From an uncultured Pelagibacteraceae bacterium (GTDB lineage Bacteria > Pseudomonadota > Alphaproteobacteria > Pelagibacterales > Pelagibacteraceae), in assembly GCA_902553675.1 (NCBI GenBank), contig CACDLV010000002.1:1-59570 (forward strand): a stretch of 59,570 nt of DNA, written 5' to 3'. The position numbers and the translations under genes are program-made. Below the pieces are notes generated by a model. The model saw only the letters and a list, made by a program, of their open reading frames with translations, had not been told where the DNA came from and did no database searches. This document shows, one piece after another, positions 40,389 to 49,979 of the stretch. Numbering within the stretch: position 1 is the first letter of the stretch; each line of letters begins with the position of its first letter.

Positions 40389-41240
40389 TTATTTCTCCGT
40401 TTGAATTAATCCTTTTATGAACCATTTTTGCAAAAATACTACCACTAAAACTGGTGGGATCATTGATAAAATTATATATGCAAATCTTTCTGCTGTTCTT
40501 GGCAGAGCAACTCCTTCATAGCTTTCTGTGTAAATAATTTTCATTCCCATTACAACAGTCCAATATTCTTCTGCAGTTGTCATTATTAGCGGCCATAAAT
40601 ATTGGCTATATCCATATACGAACATAAAAATAAACATTGCTGCTATCATAGTTTTTGATAGTGGTACCAAGAAATCTATGAAAAAACTCCAAGCATTTGC
40701 CCCATCTAATTTTGCTGACTCCAAAAGTTCATCTGGAATTGTTTTGTAAAATTGTCTGAAGAAAAAAGTTGCTGTAGCTGAGGCAACTAATGGAAGAATA
40801 AGGCCTGTGTATGAATTTGTTAAACCTAAATCAGATACAATTTTATAGCTTGGAAAAATTCTTACCTCCAAAGGAACAAGTAGAGTAATAAAGATTAACC
40901 AAAAAATTGGTACAGCTAATTTAAATCTATAATAAACCAAAGCATATGCTGACATTGCAGAAATAACTACTTTAAGTGTTGCGATTCCTAATGCCATAAT
41001 AAAACTATTAATAAACATTTTTGCAGCAGTCACTTCTTCTGACCAACCACCTTTTTCATTTAAAACTTCGTTATAATTTCTTGCTAACTGATCACCTATA
41101 TGAAACTTCATACCTTCTGTAAGAATGGTTACAGAATCGTGTGAGGAACTTGCAAAAGATATCCAAATAGGAACTACCATTAACAATACCCCTAATATTA
41201 AAATAATATGAGCAATTATTTGAAGTGGTTTAATTTTCAT
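40389..41240 (-). CDS. ugpE: ABC transporter permease UgpE-like (copy 2)
   Basis: DELLESAKLDGANAWSFFIDFLVPLSKTMIAAM EAA-type loop, multi-TM. Confidence 0.88.
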   Translation of the reverse strand: MKIKPLQIIAHIILILGVLLMVVPIWISFASSSHDSVTILTEGMKFHIGDQLARNYNEVLNEKGGWSEEVTAAKMFINSFIMALGIATLKVVISAMSAYALVYYRFKLAVPIFWLIFITLLVPLEVRIFPSYKIVSDLGLTNSYTGLILPLVASATATFFFRQFYKTIPDELLESAKLDGANAWSFFIDFLVPLSKTMIAAMFIFMFVYGYSQYLWPLIMTTAEEYWTVVMGMKIIYTESYEGVALPRTAERFAYIILSMIPPVLVVVFLQKWFIKGLIQTEK

Positions 41241-42058
41241 TTATCTTGAAAAACCCCCTTAATAAAATGTTTCTGCAACACAATTATAATTAAAATTGGT
41301 GGAACCATAGACATCATCACGAAAGCAAAACGATGAACAATAGAACCCGACATCATTTTTAATCCCATAACCACTGTCCAATATTGTTCTGAAGTTGTTA
41401 CCAATAGTGGCCATAGGTACTGATTGTAACCAAAAACAAACATAAATATTAACATCGCTACAATCATTGTTTTTGACAAAGGAATTAGAAAATCAACAAA
41501 AAATCTCCAGGTATTTGCCCCATCAAGTTTTGCGGACTCAAGTAATTCATCTGGAACAGTTTTATAAAATTGTCGAAAGAATAATGTTGCTATAGCTGAT
41601 GCTGAAATAGGAACTATTAATCCAAAGTAAGAATTCACTAGATTAAGTTCAGCCATTACTGAATAAGTAGGAAAAATTCTTAACTCTAGTGGCACTAATA
41701 TCGTGATAAAAATTATCCAAAACAATAATGTAGCGTATTTTATTCTGTAATAAACCAATGCGTAGGCAGCCATTAAAGATGTAACAACGGATAATATCGC
41801 AACTCCAGTTGCCATGATAAAACTATTAAAAAACATTTTTAATGCTGTTATCTCTTTAAAAAAACCACCCTGATATAATAAAACCCGTAAGTAATTTTCA
41901 TAAAAGCTATCTCCTAAAAACATTTGGAGACCATTCATATTAATCATTGAACTTGTGTGCGTTGAGCTAGCAAAAATCATCCATACAGGAACTACCATTA
42001 TAAGTATTCCAATGATTAAAATGAAATGTGAAAAACTTGATGTGATAAATCTAGTCAT
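41237..42058 (-). CDS. ugpE: ABC transporter permease UgpE-like (copy 1)
   Basis: DELLESAKLDGANTWRFFVDFLIPLSKTMIVAM; strongly similar to the adjacent copy. Confidence 0.88.
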   Translation of the reverse strand: MTRFITSSFSHFILIIGILIMVVPVWMIFASSTHTSSMINMNGLQMFLGDSFYENYLRVLLYQGGFFKEITALKMFFNSFIMATGVAILSVVTSLMAAYALVYYRIKYATLLFWIIFITILVPLELRIFPTYSVMAELNLVNSYFGLIVPISASAIATLFFRQFYKTVPDELLESAKLDGANTWRFFVDFLIPLSKTMIVAMLIFMFVFGYNQYLWPLLVTTSEQYWTVVMGLKMMSGSIVHRFAFVMMSMVPPILIIIVLQKHFIKGVFQDK

Positions 42059-42936
42059 TAATTATAATGTATTTTCCCTTCGATATATCTAAATTGAAAA
42101 ATTGTAATTACTAATACAATCAACATCATCATTATTGATTGAGCTCCCGCACTTCCTAAATCTAATCCTCTAAATCCATCCATGTAGGCTTTATAAACTA
42201 GAGTTCTTGTTTCACCTGAAGGAGCACCTATTGTTGTGGTATCAATAATTCCAAATGTATCAAAGAAAGCATAGGTTATATTAATAATTATTAAAAAGAA
42301 CGTAGTTGGCATTAATAATGGGAACGTAATTGTCCAAAATCTTCTAAAACTATTTTTACAGTCAATCATTGATGCTTCAATTACAGATTTTTGTATAGCT
42401 TGAAGACCTGCCAAAAAGAAAATAAAATTAGCACTGATTTGCTTCCATGAACCAGCTATTATTACATAAATATACGAGTCAAAAACACTCTCGTACCAAT
42501 TGAAACCCCAAAGTTCATGAAATAAATGATAAAGAAGACCAAATCTTTCACTAAAAAAATAATTTGCCATTACACCAACAACCGCAGGCGCAATTGCATA
42601 AGGCCAAATTAAAAGTGTTTTGTAAGTGCTTTTACCATGCATTACATTATTGGCCTGAACAGCAAGCAATAATCCAATGGAGCCTGTAATTAATGTAATT
42701 ACAAAACTATAAATAATAGTAAATTTGAAAGCTATAAAATAGGCTGGATCATCAAAAATAAATAAAAAATTATCAAACCATACAAACGTCGCTCCAAATC
42801 CAAAAGCATCTTGCATTGTAAATGCATCTCTGAAGGTTTGTATGATTGGCCAATATAAAAAAATTAATAAAATTCCTAACTGTGGTGCTAAGAATAAATA
42901 TTGTGAATAGCTAGATTTAAATTGGACTTTTTTCAT
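42058..42936 (-). CDS. ugpA: ABC transporter permease UgpA-like
   Basis: Multi-TM, EASMIDCKNSFRRFWTITFPLLMP, position in operon. Confidence 0.88.
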   Translation of the reverse strand: MKKVQFKSSYSQYLFLAPQLGILLIFLYWPIIQTFRDAFTMQDAFGFGATFVWFDNFLFIFDDPAYFIAFKFTIIYSFVITLITGSIGLLLAVQANNVMHGKSTYKTLLIWPYAIAPAVVGVMANYFFSERFGLLYHLFHELWGFNWYESVFDSYIYVIIAGSWKQISANFIFFLAGLQAIQKSVIEASMIDCKNSFRRFWTITFPLLMPTTFFLIIINITYAFFDTFGIIDTTTIGAPSGETRTLVYKAYMDGFRGLDLGSAGAQSIMMMLIVLVITIFQFRYIEGKIHYN

Positions 42937-42950
42937 ATAAGTAAAATAAA

Positions 42951-42984
42951 AAATAAGGAGGGTAAATCAATACCCTCCTTATTT
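42951..42984 (-). terminator. Hairpin (14 bp stem) between ugpB and ugpA
   Basis: aaataaggagggta-aatcaa-taccctccttattt inverted repeat. Confidence 0.75.
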
Positions 42985-42994
42985 AAATTATTAA

Positions 42995-44302
42995 TTATAA
43001 AGTTTTGGCAAATTGTTTTAACAATTTAGCTGCACCTTTATCCATGTTCTTCAATCCTTTTTCGATTGATATTTTGCCGTTTAACATTGGCTCAACATTT
43101 TCGTAAATTACTTCACGAATTTGTGGCCAGTTACCAGCTCTATATCCACCAGGAATAGTAGAACCTTCTAAGCTTAATTGTTCACCAACTGCTTTATGAT
43201 ATGGAGAAGCTCTATAGAAATTTATAGTTTCAGCTAACTCTATACCACCTTTAGTTACTGCAGAGTAACCAGTCATATTGTGATAATACAGATCCATTTC
43301 TGGAGAACCCATAAATTCTATAAATTTAGCAAGTCCTTTGTACTCTTCTTCTGTATGACCATTTAATATCCAGTTAGCAGCACCTCCGATAAACGTTGGA
43401 TACTCTTTACCACCTGTTACAGAATCCCAGTAAGGAATATGATTTACTGTAAAGTTAGGTACAACACCTTTCATTCCACCAAAAGATGCAGCTGAACCAA
43501 ACCAAAACGCAGCTTCACCAGCTATAAATGGAGCTTGGTTATCTCCCCATGCTCTTCCTTTATAACCGTAAAAGCCTTTTTCATACCATTCCTTAACTTT
43601 TTTCCAATGCATTACAAATGCATCTGTTTCAGCAAATAAAGTTTTTGTTGGAACAGCATCGTAACCATTGTTTCCATCTGTCATAAGTAGATTATGTCTT
43701 GAAAAGAAATTTTCTGTCCATATCCAAGGAAAGTGACTTTGAACTAAAGGAATGTATCCAGCAGCTTTAATTTTTGGAGCCATAGCCTCAAACTCTTCAT
43801 AAGTTTTTGGAACTGACTCAATTCCTACTTTTTTTAATATGTCCATGTTTGCATACATTAAACAAGTTGAACTATTAAAAGGAACACCAATCATTTTTCC
43901 ATCAGAGTCAGCATAGAAATTTTTAATTCCTGGAATATAATTATCTGCATCGACTTTAATTCCATATTTCTCAGCCATATCCTCAAAACCAATGACAACA
44001 CCATTTTTAACTTGCGCTACCATTATCGCAGCACCAGCATCATAAACCTGTGAATAGTGTGGTTGGTCTCCTGCTCTAAATGCAGCAATAGTTGCCGCCA
44101 TGTTATCTTCATAACTTCCTTTACCTGTAGGAATGACCGTATATTGATCTTGTGAAGCATTAAATCTATTTGCAATTTCAATAATTACATCACCAAGAAA
44201 ACCACTGTTTCCATACCACCAATGAATTTCTGTCTTTGAGTAGCTGTGCGATGTAAAAGAGAATGTAAATAGAATTGTTAAAATACTAAGTATTTTTTTC
44301 AT
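42995..44302 (-). CDS. ugpB: ABC transporter substrate-binding protein UgpB-like
   Basis: Signal peptide; EIHWWYGNSGFLGDVIIEIANRFNASQDQYTV; VPFNSSTCLMYANMDILKK. Confidence 0.9.
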   Translation of the reverse strand: MKKILSILTILFTFSFTSHSYSKTEIHWWYGNSGFLGDVIIEIANRFNASQDQYTVIPTGKGSYEDNMAATIAAFRAGDQPHYSQVYDAGAAIMVAQVKNGVVIGFEDMAEKYGIKVDADNYIPGIKNFYADSDGKMIGVPFNSSTCLMYANMDILKKVGIESVPKTYEEFEAMAPKIKAAGYIPLVQSHFPWIWTENFFSRHNLLMTDGNNGYDAVPTKTLFAETDAFVMHWKKVKEWYEKGFYGYKGRAWGDNQAPFIAGEAAFWFGSAASFGGMKGVVPNFTVNHIPYWDSVTGGKEYPTFIGGAANWILNGHTEEEYKGLAKFIEFMGSPEMDLYYHNMTGYSAVTKGGIELAETINFYRASPYHKAVGEQLSLEGSTIPGGYRAGNWPQIREVIYENVEPMLNGKISIEKGLKNMDKGAAKLLKQFAKTL

Positions 44303-44424
44303 TTTTTCCCTCTCTTTTTAATTTATGTATTTACAATAAAGTAAAATATAAATGTTAAGATAACGTTAAATTAAAATTACTTAAATATTAAAATAAATTA
44401 TTTTTCTAAATCAGGTTGTATCTG

Positions 44425-45552
44425 TTAATAACTTTTAAGATATTTTAATCTTCCAATTATTTCATCTCTATCCATGTAATATCCTTGGAGATGTCTGTGA
44501 CCTGAATTTGGATCAAACTCAGTTCTTCCATGTAGTAATCTTCTATTGTTAAAAGAAAAAATATCACCTGGCTCTAGTCTAAAATTAATTTGAAATTTAG
44601 AGTCATGTAATAGATTTCCAAAACGATGATGAGCCTTATAAACTGAGTCCATTATATCTGGATGACAATCAAGAGCATCTAGTGTTGCGATACTATAACG
44701 AATATCATTATAGTCCCCATCTTTAGTCAATGATATTGCTGTTCCATAAACACTTCGTACTGCTTCTTGAGTATAGTCTTTATCTCTAAATTTAAGGGGA
44801 GTATTTACCAATATATCAAAAGTATCTTTTTCATTTTTTTTTAAATAATCTGCTACAGCAAATGCATCTACAGCTGATGAGTCACCACCCTTTGCTGAAT
44901 TTATTAAACAGTGTAAAAATTGATAACCAGGTGGATTTTCAAACCAAGGTAAATCCATATGATTTCTTAAAGCATGCGCTGTATATGCGGAATTATTTGG
45001 TTTTGGAATATTAATTACTTCAAAAGGTGTTTTAAAAAAAGTTTCTCGAGTATGACTTATACGGTTTAAAACTTTTAATGCAGAGTTTTTTTCTACTGGA
45101 GCATTTTTAACAATGGCTATTCCTGTATAATGTAAAAGCTCTAACCATTTAATCAAGCCACTATCAGAATTTAAAATTTCATCATGATCAATTTGTATAG
45201 ATTTTAAGTTCTTTTCTAAAGAGCTATCCCAAAGTTTATAAGGTGAGACATACTTTTGTTTATTTTTTAAAGTATAACAATTTTCTCTTAACCATTTTGG
45301 ATCATAATAGCTTGTATGGTCTCCTTCGCTCCATTTAATTTCTAATTTTCCATCTGAACCTATTGAATATTTCTTGGGGTTAATGTTTTGTGAGACTTCC
45401 AAAATATTAAACATTCTATGTCTTGAATCTTTATCATGAGCAGTTGGACAATTATCTCTTAGCCAAAGGTAATTAAACTTACTCTCTTCGCCATCATTCC
45501 AAATAACTTTTAAATACGTTGAATTTTTTTCTAGTTTAGAAATTGAGCTCAC
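44425..45552 (-). CDS. Gamma-butyrobetaine dioxygenase-like Fe(II)/2OG oxygenase
   Basis: NYLWLRDNCPTAHD N-terminal domain; HMDLPWFENPPGYQFLHCL (HxD); RRLLHGRTEF distal His/Arg. Confidence 0.82.
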   Translation of the reverse strand: MSSISKLEKNSTYLKVIWNDGEESKFNYLWLRDNCPTAHDKDSRHRMFNILEVSQNINPKKYSIGSDGKLEIKWSEGDHTSYYDPKWLRENCYTLKNKQKYVSPYKLWDSSLEKNLKSIQIDHDEILNSDSGLIKWLELLHYTGIAIVKNAPVEKNSALKVLNRISHTRETFFKTPFEVINIPKPNNSAYTAHALRNHMDLPWFENPPGYQFLHCLINSAKGGDSSAVDAFAVADYLKKNEKDTFDILVNTPLKFRDKDYTQEAVRSVYGTAISLTKDGDYNDIRYSIATLDALDCHPDIMDSVYKAHHRFGNLLHDSKFQINFRLEPGDIFSFNNRRLLHGRTEFDPNSGHRHLQGYYMDRDEIIGRLKYLKSY

Positions 45553-45683
45553 ACTTAATTTTTATATAAAAGAGTAATCAAATCAACTCAATTAATAGTT
45601 GTATTAATAATTCAAAGCTTGTTTTTTATCTACATTCATTATTAAATCTCGGTATTAAAACTTAACCTTAAGGAGATAATTTA

Positions 45684-46700
45684 ATGAAGTTTTTAAAGAG
45701 ATTAACAATCTCAATTTTCCTTCTGTCATCTTTGATTGTAAGTAATGCAAACGCTGGTGATTGTAAGGCAAGATTGGGAGATTTTGACTGGAGTAGTGCG
45801 AACATCCATACAGCTATCACTACCTTCATCCTAGAAAAAGGATATGGTTGTGAAGTGTCTGTAACTAAGGGAAGTACTACCCCTATTATGGCCGCTCATT
45901 ACGATGGTCAATTAGATGTCATTACTGAAGTTTGGTACGATAATATCATTGGTAATTATAAGCCTCATGAAGAAGCGGGTACAATTATCCATATGGGAAC
46001 AAACACACCAGACTCTCAGCAAGCATTCTATGTAGATAAAGCTACTGCTGATAAATACAATTTAAAATCTGTTGAAGATATGAAAGATCCAAAAATAGCT
46101 GCGCTATTTAAAGATCCAGAAGATCCTTCAAAAGGCAGAATGACTAGCTGTATATCTGGTTGGACTTGCTACACTGTTAACTTGGTAAAACAAAAAGAGT
46201 ATGGTTTAGATAAATACTATACAAACTTTGATCCAGGTTCAGGAGGTGCATTAGATGCTGCAATAGCAGGTGCATTTGCTAAGAAAAAACCGATCTTTAC
46301 TTACTACTGGGCACCGACTGGTTTAATGGGTAAAGTTGATCTAGTAAGATTAACTGAACCGAAATTTGATCAAACTTGCTGGGATAATATGTCAGCAGTT
46401 GTTGAGGATATCAAAGCTAACGGACCAGATGCTTATAAACCTTCATGCGCATGTGAATATAGAGATATGGCTTTAACTAAGTCTGTACTTGCAACATGGG
46501 CAAAAGCTCATCCAAAAGAAAATGAGTTTATTGGAAAATATACAGTTCCAACAGCCACTGTTAACAAAATGTTAGCATTCTATGAAGATGAGTCAGGTGG
46601 TGATATGGAAGCTACTGCAATAGAGTTCTTAAAAACAGAAACTATGTGGAAAGATTGGGTACCAGCTGATGTTGCTAAAAAAGTTTCAGCAGCATTATAA
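45684..46700 (+). CDS. proX: Glycine betaine/carnitine/choline-type substrate-binding protein (ProX-like)
   Basis: Signal peptide; LGDFDWSSANIHTAITTFILEKGYGCEV; GSTTPIMAAHYDGQLDVITEVWYDN. Confidence 0.9.
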   Translation: MKFLKRLTISIFLLSSLIVSNANAGDCKARLGDFDWSSANIHTAITTFILEKGYGCEVSVTKGSTTPIMAAHYDGQLDVITEVWYDNIIGNYKPHEEAGTIIHMGTNTPDSQQAFYVDKATADKYNLKSVEDMKDPKIAALFKDPEDPSKGRMTSCISGWTCYTVNLVKQKEYGLDKYYTNFDPGSGGALDAAIAGAFAKKKPIFTYYWAPTGLMGKVDLVRLTEPKFDQTCWDNMSAVVEDIKANGPDAYKPSCACEYRDMALTKSVLATWAKAHPKENEFIGKYTVPTATVNKMLAFYEDESGGDMEATAIEFLKTETMWKDWVPADVAKKVSAAL

Positions 46701-46723
46701 TCACTAAATTAAATTAGTAAGAT

Positions 46724-46741
46724 AGAGCCCTTCGGGGCTCT
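46724..46741 (+). terminator. Hairpin (UUCG tetraloop) between proX and proW
   Basis: agagccc-ttcg-gggctct then ttcttt. Confidence 0.85.
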
Positions 46742-46762
46742 TTCTTTAAGTAAAAAATAAAT

Positions 46763-47794
46763 ATGGAAGCATTAAAGAAAAATAAAAAAATATTTTTTAA
46801 TATTGGTTTGTTGGTTGTTTTTGTGTGGCTATTAATAACTAGCTATTCTCAATCAAAAAGAAAACCTGACAATATTGGAGAATTATTAAATGATTTTTCT
46901 TGGCTAGGAGGTAAATGGCCAAAATGGTTAGATTTACCATTAATGAATTGGATTAATTCTGGTTTCAAAACACTTAACGAAAAATACGGCTACATATTTG
47001 AAGCTATTAATAATGTTCTTTTATATATGTTAATGCTTGTAAAAAACTTTTTAATTCAAGCTCCATGGCCACTGGTTATACTTGGTGTGGTGGTTCTAAC
47101 TTACTTTGCAAGTGGAAGAAAAATTGGAACAACAGTATTTGTAGGATTTTGCACTTTTTTTATAGGTTTTCTTCACCCAATATTTTGGCAAAAAGCAATT
47201 GAAACAACTGCAATAATGTTAATTGGAATATTTCTTTGTGTTGTTGCAGGGATTCCATTGGGAATAGCTATGGCACGAAGTGTAAGAACAAGAAATGTAA
47301 TTTTGCCAGTTTTAGATTTAATGCAAACTATTCCAAGTTTCTGTTACCTAATTCCGGGTATTATGTTATTTGGCTTAGGTGCGGTTCCAGCAATTATAGC
47401 CACATTTATTTATGCAGTTCCTCCTCTAGTTAGACTAACAGATTTAGGAATTAGGCTTGTTGATACTGAGGTTATTGAGGCTGCTGATGCATTTGGTGCA
47501 AGTAAAAAACAAAAGCTTTGGGGTGTACAAATGCCATTAGCATTGCCAAACATTATGCAAGGAATTAATCAGTGTACAATGATGGCATTAGCGATGGTTG
47601 TTATTGCATCGATGATAGGTACTAGAGGCTTAGGAGATGAAGTTTTACTTGGACTTCAACAATTAAATGTAGGTAGAGCTGCTGAAGCAGGGATCGCAAT
47701 TGTGCTTTTGGCAATAGTTCTTGATAGGATAACTCAATCTTACGGAGAAACTCTGCAAGAAAGAACAGCACCAAATACAAAGAAAGGTAAATAA
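46763..47794 (+). CDS. proW: Glycine betaine ABC transporter permease (ProW-like)
   Basis: Multi-TM; DLMQTIPSFCYLIPGIMLFGLGAVPAIIATFIYAVPPLVRLT. Confidence 0.92.
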   Translation: MEALKKNKKIFFNIGLLVVFVWLLITSYSQSKRKPDNIGELLNDFSWLGGKWPKWLDLPLMNWINSGFKTLNEKYGYIFEAINNVLLYMLMLVKNFLIQAPWPLVILGVVVLTYFASGRKIGTTVFVGFCTFFIGFLHPIFWQKAIETTAIMLIGIFLCVVAGIPLGIAMARSVRTRNVILPVLDLMQTIPSFCYLIPGIMLFGLGAVPAIIATFIYAVPPLVRLTDLGIRLVDTEVIEAADAFGASKKQKLWGVQMPLALPNIMQGINQCTMMALAMVVIASMIGTRGLGDEVLLGLQQLNVGRAAEAGIAIVLLAIVLDRITQSYGETLQERTAPNTKKGK

Positions 47795-48819
47795 TGTCTA
47801 AAATTGAGATTAATAATGTTTATAAAATCTTCGGTAATAACCCTCAATCTGTAATGCCAATGGTAAAAGATGGAGCGAACAAAGAAGAAGTTTTAGAACA
47901 AACTGGTCATACTGTTGGTCTTGATAATGTTTCATTAAAAATAGAAGAAGGAGAAACTTTTGTTTGTATGGGTTTGTCAGGATCTGGAAAATCAACTCTT
48001 ATTAGGCATTTAAATAGATTAATCGATCCCACTGATGGAGAAATTTTAGTAGAAGGAACAAATGTAATGTCATTAAATAAAGAACAACTAATTGATTTTA
48101 GAAGACATAAAATGAGTATGGTTTTTCAGAGATTTGGTTTGTTCCCACATAAAACTGTTTTACAGAACGTAGGCTATGGATTGGAAATGCAAGGGAAAGC
48201 AGAAGAGGAAAGACATAGAGTAGCAATGGAAAAAATTGATGCTGTTGGTTTAACAGGATTTGAAAATCAATTTCCAAATCAATTATCTGGGGGAATGCAA
48301 CAAAGGGTTGGTTTAGCAAGAGCACTTGCTACCGATAGTGATATCATGTTAATGGATGAAGCTTTTAGTGCATTAGATCCTTTAATTAGAAGTGATATGC
48401 AAAAACAACTACTAGATCTTCAATCAGAATTAAAAAAAACAATCGTATTTATTACTCATGATTTAGATGAGTCTTTAAGACTTGGTGATCACATTGGAAT
48501 ATTAAATGCTGGAAAACTTGTTCAAGTTGGAACACCAGTAGATATTATAATGAATCCAGCTGATGATTATGTTAAGGCATTTGTTAAAGACGTTAATAGA
48601 GCAAAAGTAATTAAAGCTAAAATTATAATGAAGAGTGTTAATGAATCTAACGATATAGATAAATCTAACTTAATTAAAGTTAATGAAGATCAATTTATTG
48701 AAGAGTTTTTACCTCAAATTGTATGCTCTAACTCTAATTGTGAAGTGGTTGACAAAAGTGGAAATGTTAAAGGGTACATATCTAATAAAGAATTACAGAC
48801 ATCATTAACAAAATCATAA
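47794..48819 (+). CDS. proV: Glycine betaine ABC transporter ATP-binding protein (ProV-like)
   Basis: GLSGSGKSTLIRHLNRLIDPTDGEI, LSGGMQQRVGLARAL, LMDEAFSALDPLIR. Confidence 0.94.
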   Translation: MSKIEINNVYKIFGNNPQSVMPMVKDGANKEEVLEQTGHTVGLDNVSLKIEEGETFVCMGLSGSGKSTLIRHLNRLIDPTDGEILVEGTNVMSLNKEQLIDFRRHKMSMVFQRFGLFPHKTVLQNVGYGLEMQGKAEEERHRVAMEKIDAVGLTGFENQFPNQLSGGMQQRVGLARALATDSDIMLMDEAFSALDPLIRSDMQKQLLDLQSELKKTIVFITHDLDESLRLGDHIGILNAGKLVQVGTPVDIIMNPADDYVKAFVKDVNRAKVIKAKIIMKSVNESNDIDKSNLIKVNEDQFIEEFLPQIVCSNSNCEVVDKSGNVKGYISNKELQTSLTKS

Positions 48820-48822
48820 TTA

Positions 48823-49611
48823 ATGGTTTACAAATCATTAAAAAATAAAAAAATTATAATTTCTGCAGGTGCATCTGGAATAGGTTTAGCAACAGCTAAG
48901 GTTTGTCTTTCTCGTGGAGCATACGTTTACCTTTGTGATATTGATAATAAATCACTAAATAAATTAAAAAAACATCCGCTTATAAATAAAAGGTTATTTA
49001 AATATAATTGTGATGCATCTGAAGAAAGTCAAGTATTGGATTTATTTAAAAAAATAAGTAAAAAAACTAAAAAAATTGATGCTTTAATAAATAATGTTGG
49101 AGTCGCTGGACCAACTGGATCACTAGAAAAACTTAAGTCTAAAGATTGGGAAAGAACTATTCATATAGATGTTAACAGTCATTTTTATTTTACTAAGAAG
49201 GCTATACCTTTGATTAAAAAGTCTAGAAATGGATCAATAATAAATATTTCATCAACTGCTGGAGTACTTGGTTTTCCTTTAAGATCGCCTTACGCAGCAA
49301 GTAAATGGGCAATTATAGGAATTACCAAAACTCTCGCAATGGAACTTGGAAAATACAATATAAGAGTTAATGCAGTATGCCCTGGTTCAATAAAAGGTGA
49401 AAGAATGAAAAAAGTGATAAGAGATAAAGCAAAATTTACAAAAGTTTCGTCAAAAAAAATTGAGAAAGATTTTATTTCAATGAGTTCGATGAAAAAGTGG
49501 ATTCTTGGAGAAGATATTGGAAAGATGTGCGCATTTTTGATTTCAGACGACTCAAGTAAGGTTTCAGGACAAGTAATTTCTGTAGATGGTCACACAGAAA
49601 GAAATGATTAA
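48823..49611 (+). CDS. Short-chain dehydrogenase/reductase
   Basis: SAGASGIGLATAKV, NNVGVAGPTG, SPYAASKWAIIGITKTLA, VNAVCPGSIKGERM. Confidence 0.92.
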   Translation: MVYKSLKNKKIIISAGASGIGLATAKVCLSRGAYVYLCDIDNKSLNKLKKHPLINKRLFKYNCDASEESQVLDLFKKISKKTKKIDALINNVGVAGPTGSLEKLKSKDWERTIHIDVNSHFYFTKKAIPLIKKSRNGSIINISSTAGVLGFPLRSPYAASKWAIIGITKTLAMELGKYNIRVNAVCPGSIKGERMKKVIRDKAKFTKVSSKKIEKDFISMSSMKKWILGEDIGKMCAFLISDDSSKVSGQVISVDGHTERND

Positions 49612-49612
49612 T

Positions 49613-49979
49613 TTATCTAAGTTTTTTTTCGTATTTCTTTCTTAACTTTTGAATATCAACCAAATACTGGTCTCTTATATTAGATATTATTGCAACCGAT
49701 TTACCTTTAGCCTGTTTTGCTGTTCCTGAAATAAGTCTAGAAGATAATTTTTTTGATAGCTTAGGGGCCTTTAATTTGGTCCATGGTAATTTTAAAGCAG
49801 GTCCAAATTGTTCTAGCATATGTTTCATTCCCATTTTTCCTCCAGCAAGATGAAAAGTTAAAAATGTGCCCATCAAAGACCATCTTAATCCTGGGCCATC
49901 TTCAATTGCTCTATCTAATTCTTCTGTAGTTGCATATCCCTCATTAATAATATGTAACCCTTCTCTCCATAAAGCTTCT
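49613..49979 (-). pseudogene. 3' fragment of L-carnitine dehydrogenase / 3-hydroxyacyl-CoA dehydrogenase-like gene (5' part missing)
   Basis: Reading upstream of the listed 87-aa ORF start in the same frame gives EALWREGLHIINEGYATTEELDRAIEDGPGLRWSLMGTFLTFHLAGGKMGMKHMLEQFGPALKLPWTKL, the C-terminal domain only; similarity stops at about 49979. Confidence 0.8.

Noticed and set aside
45553-45683. Possible SAM-II/SAM-V-like or other riboswitch upstream of proX (CTCGGTATTAAAACTTAACCTTAAGGAG near the RBS)
   Set aside because: Some motif-like bases but I could not draw a convincing pseudoknot or consensus match; a covariance-model (Infernal/Rfam) search would decide
47236-47433. 65-aa ORF (MCCCRDSIG...) inside proW
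   Set aside because: Alternate frame of a strongly supported permease gene
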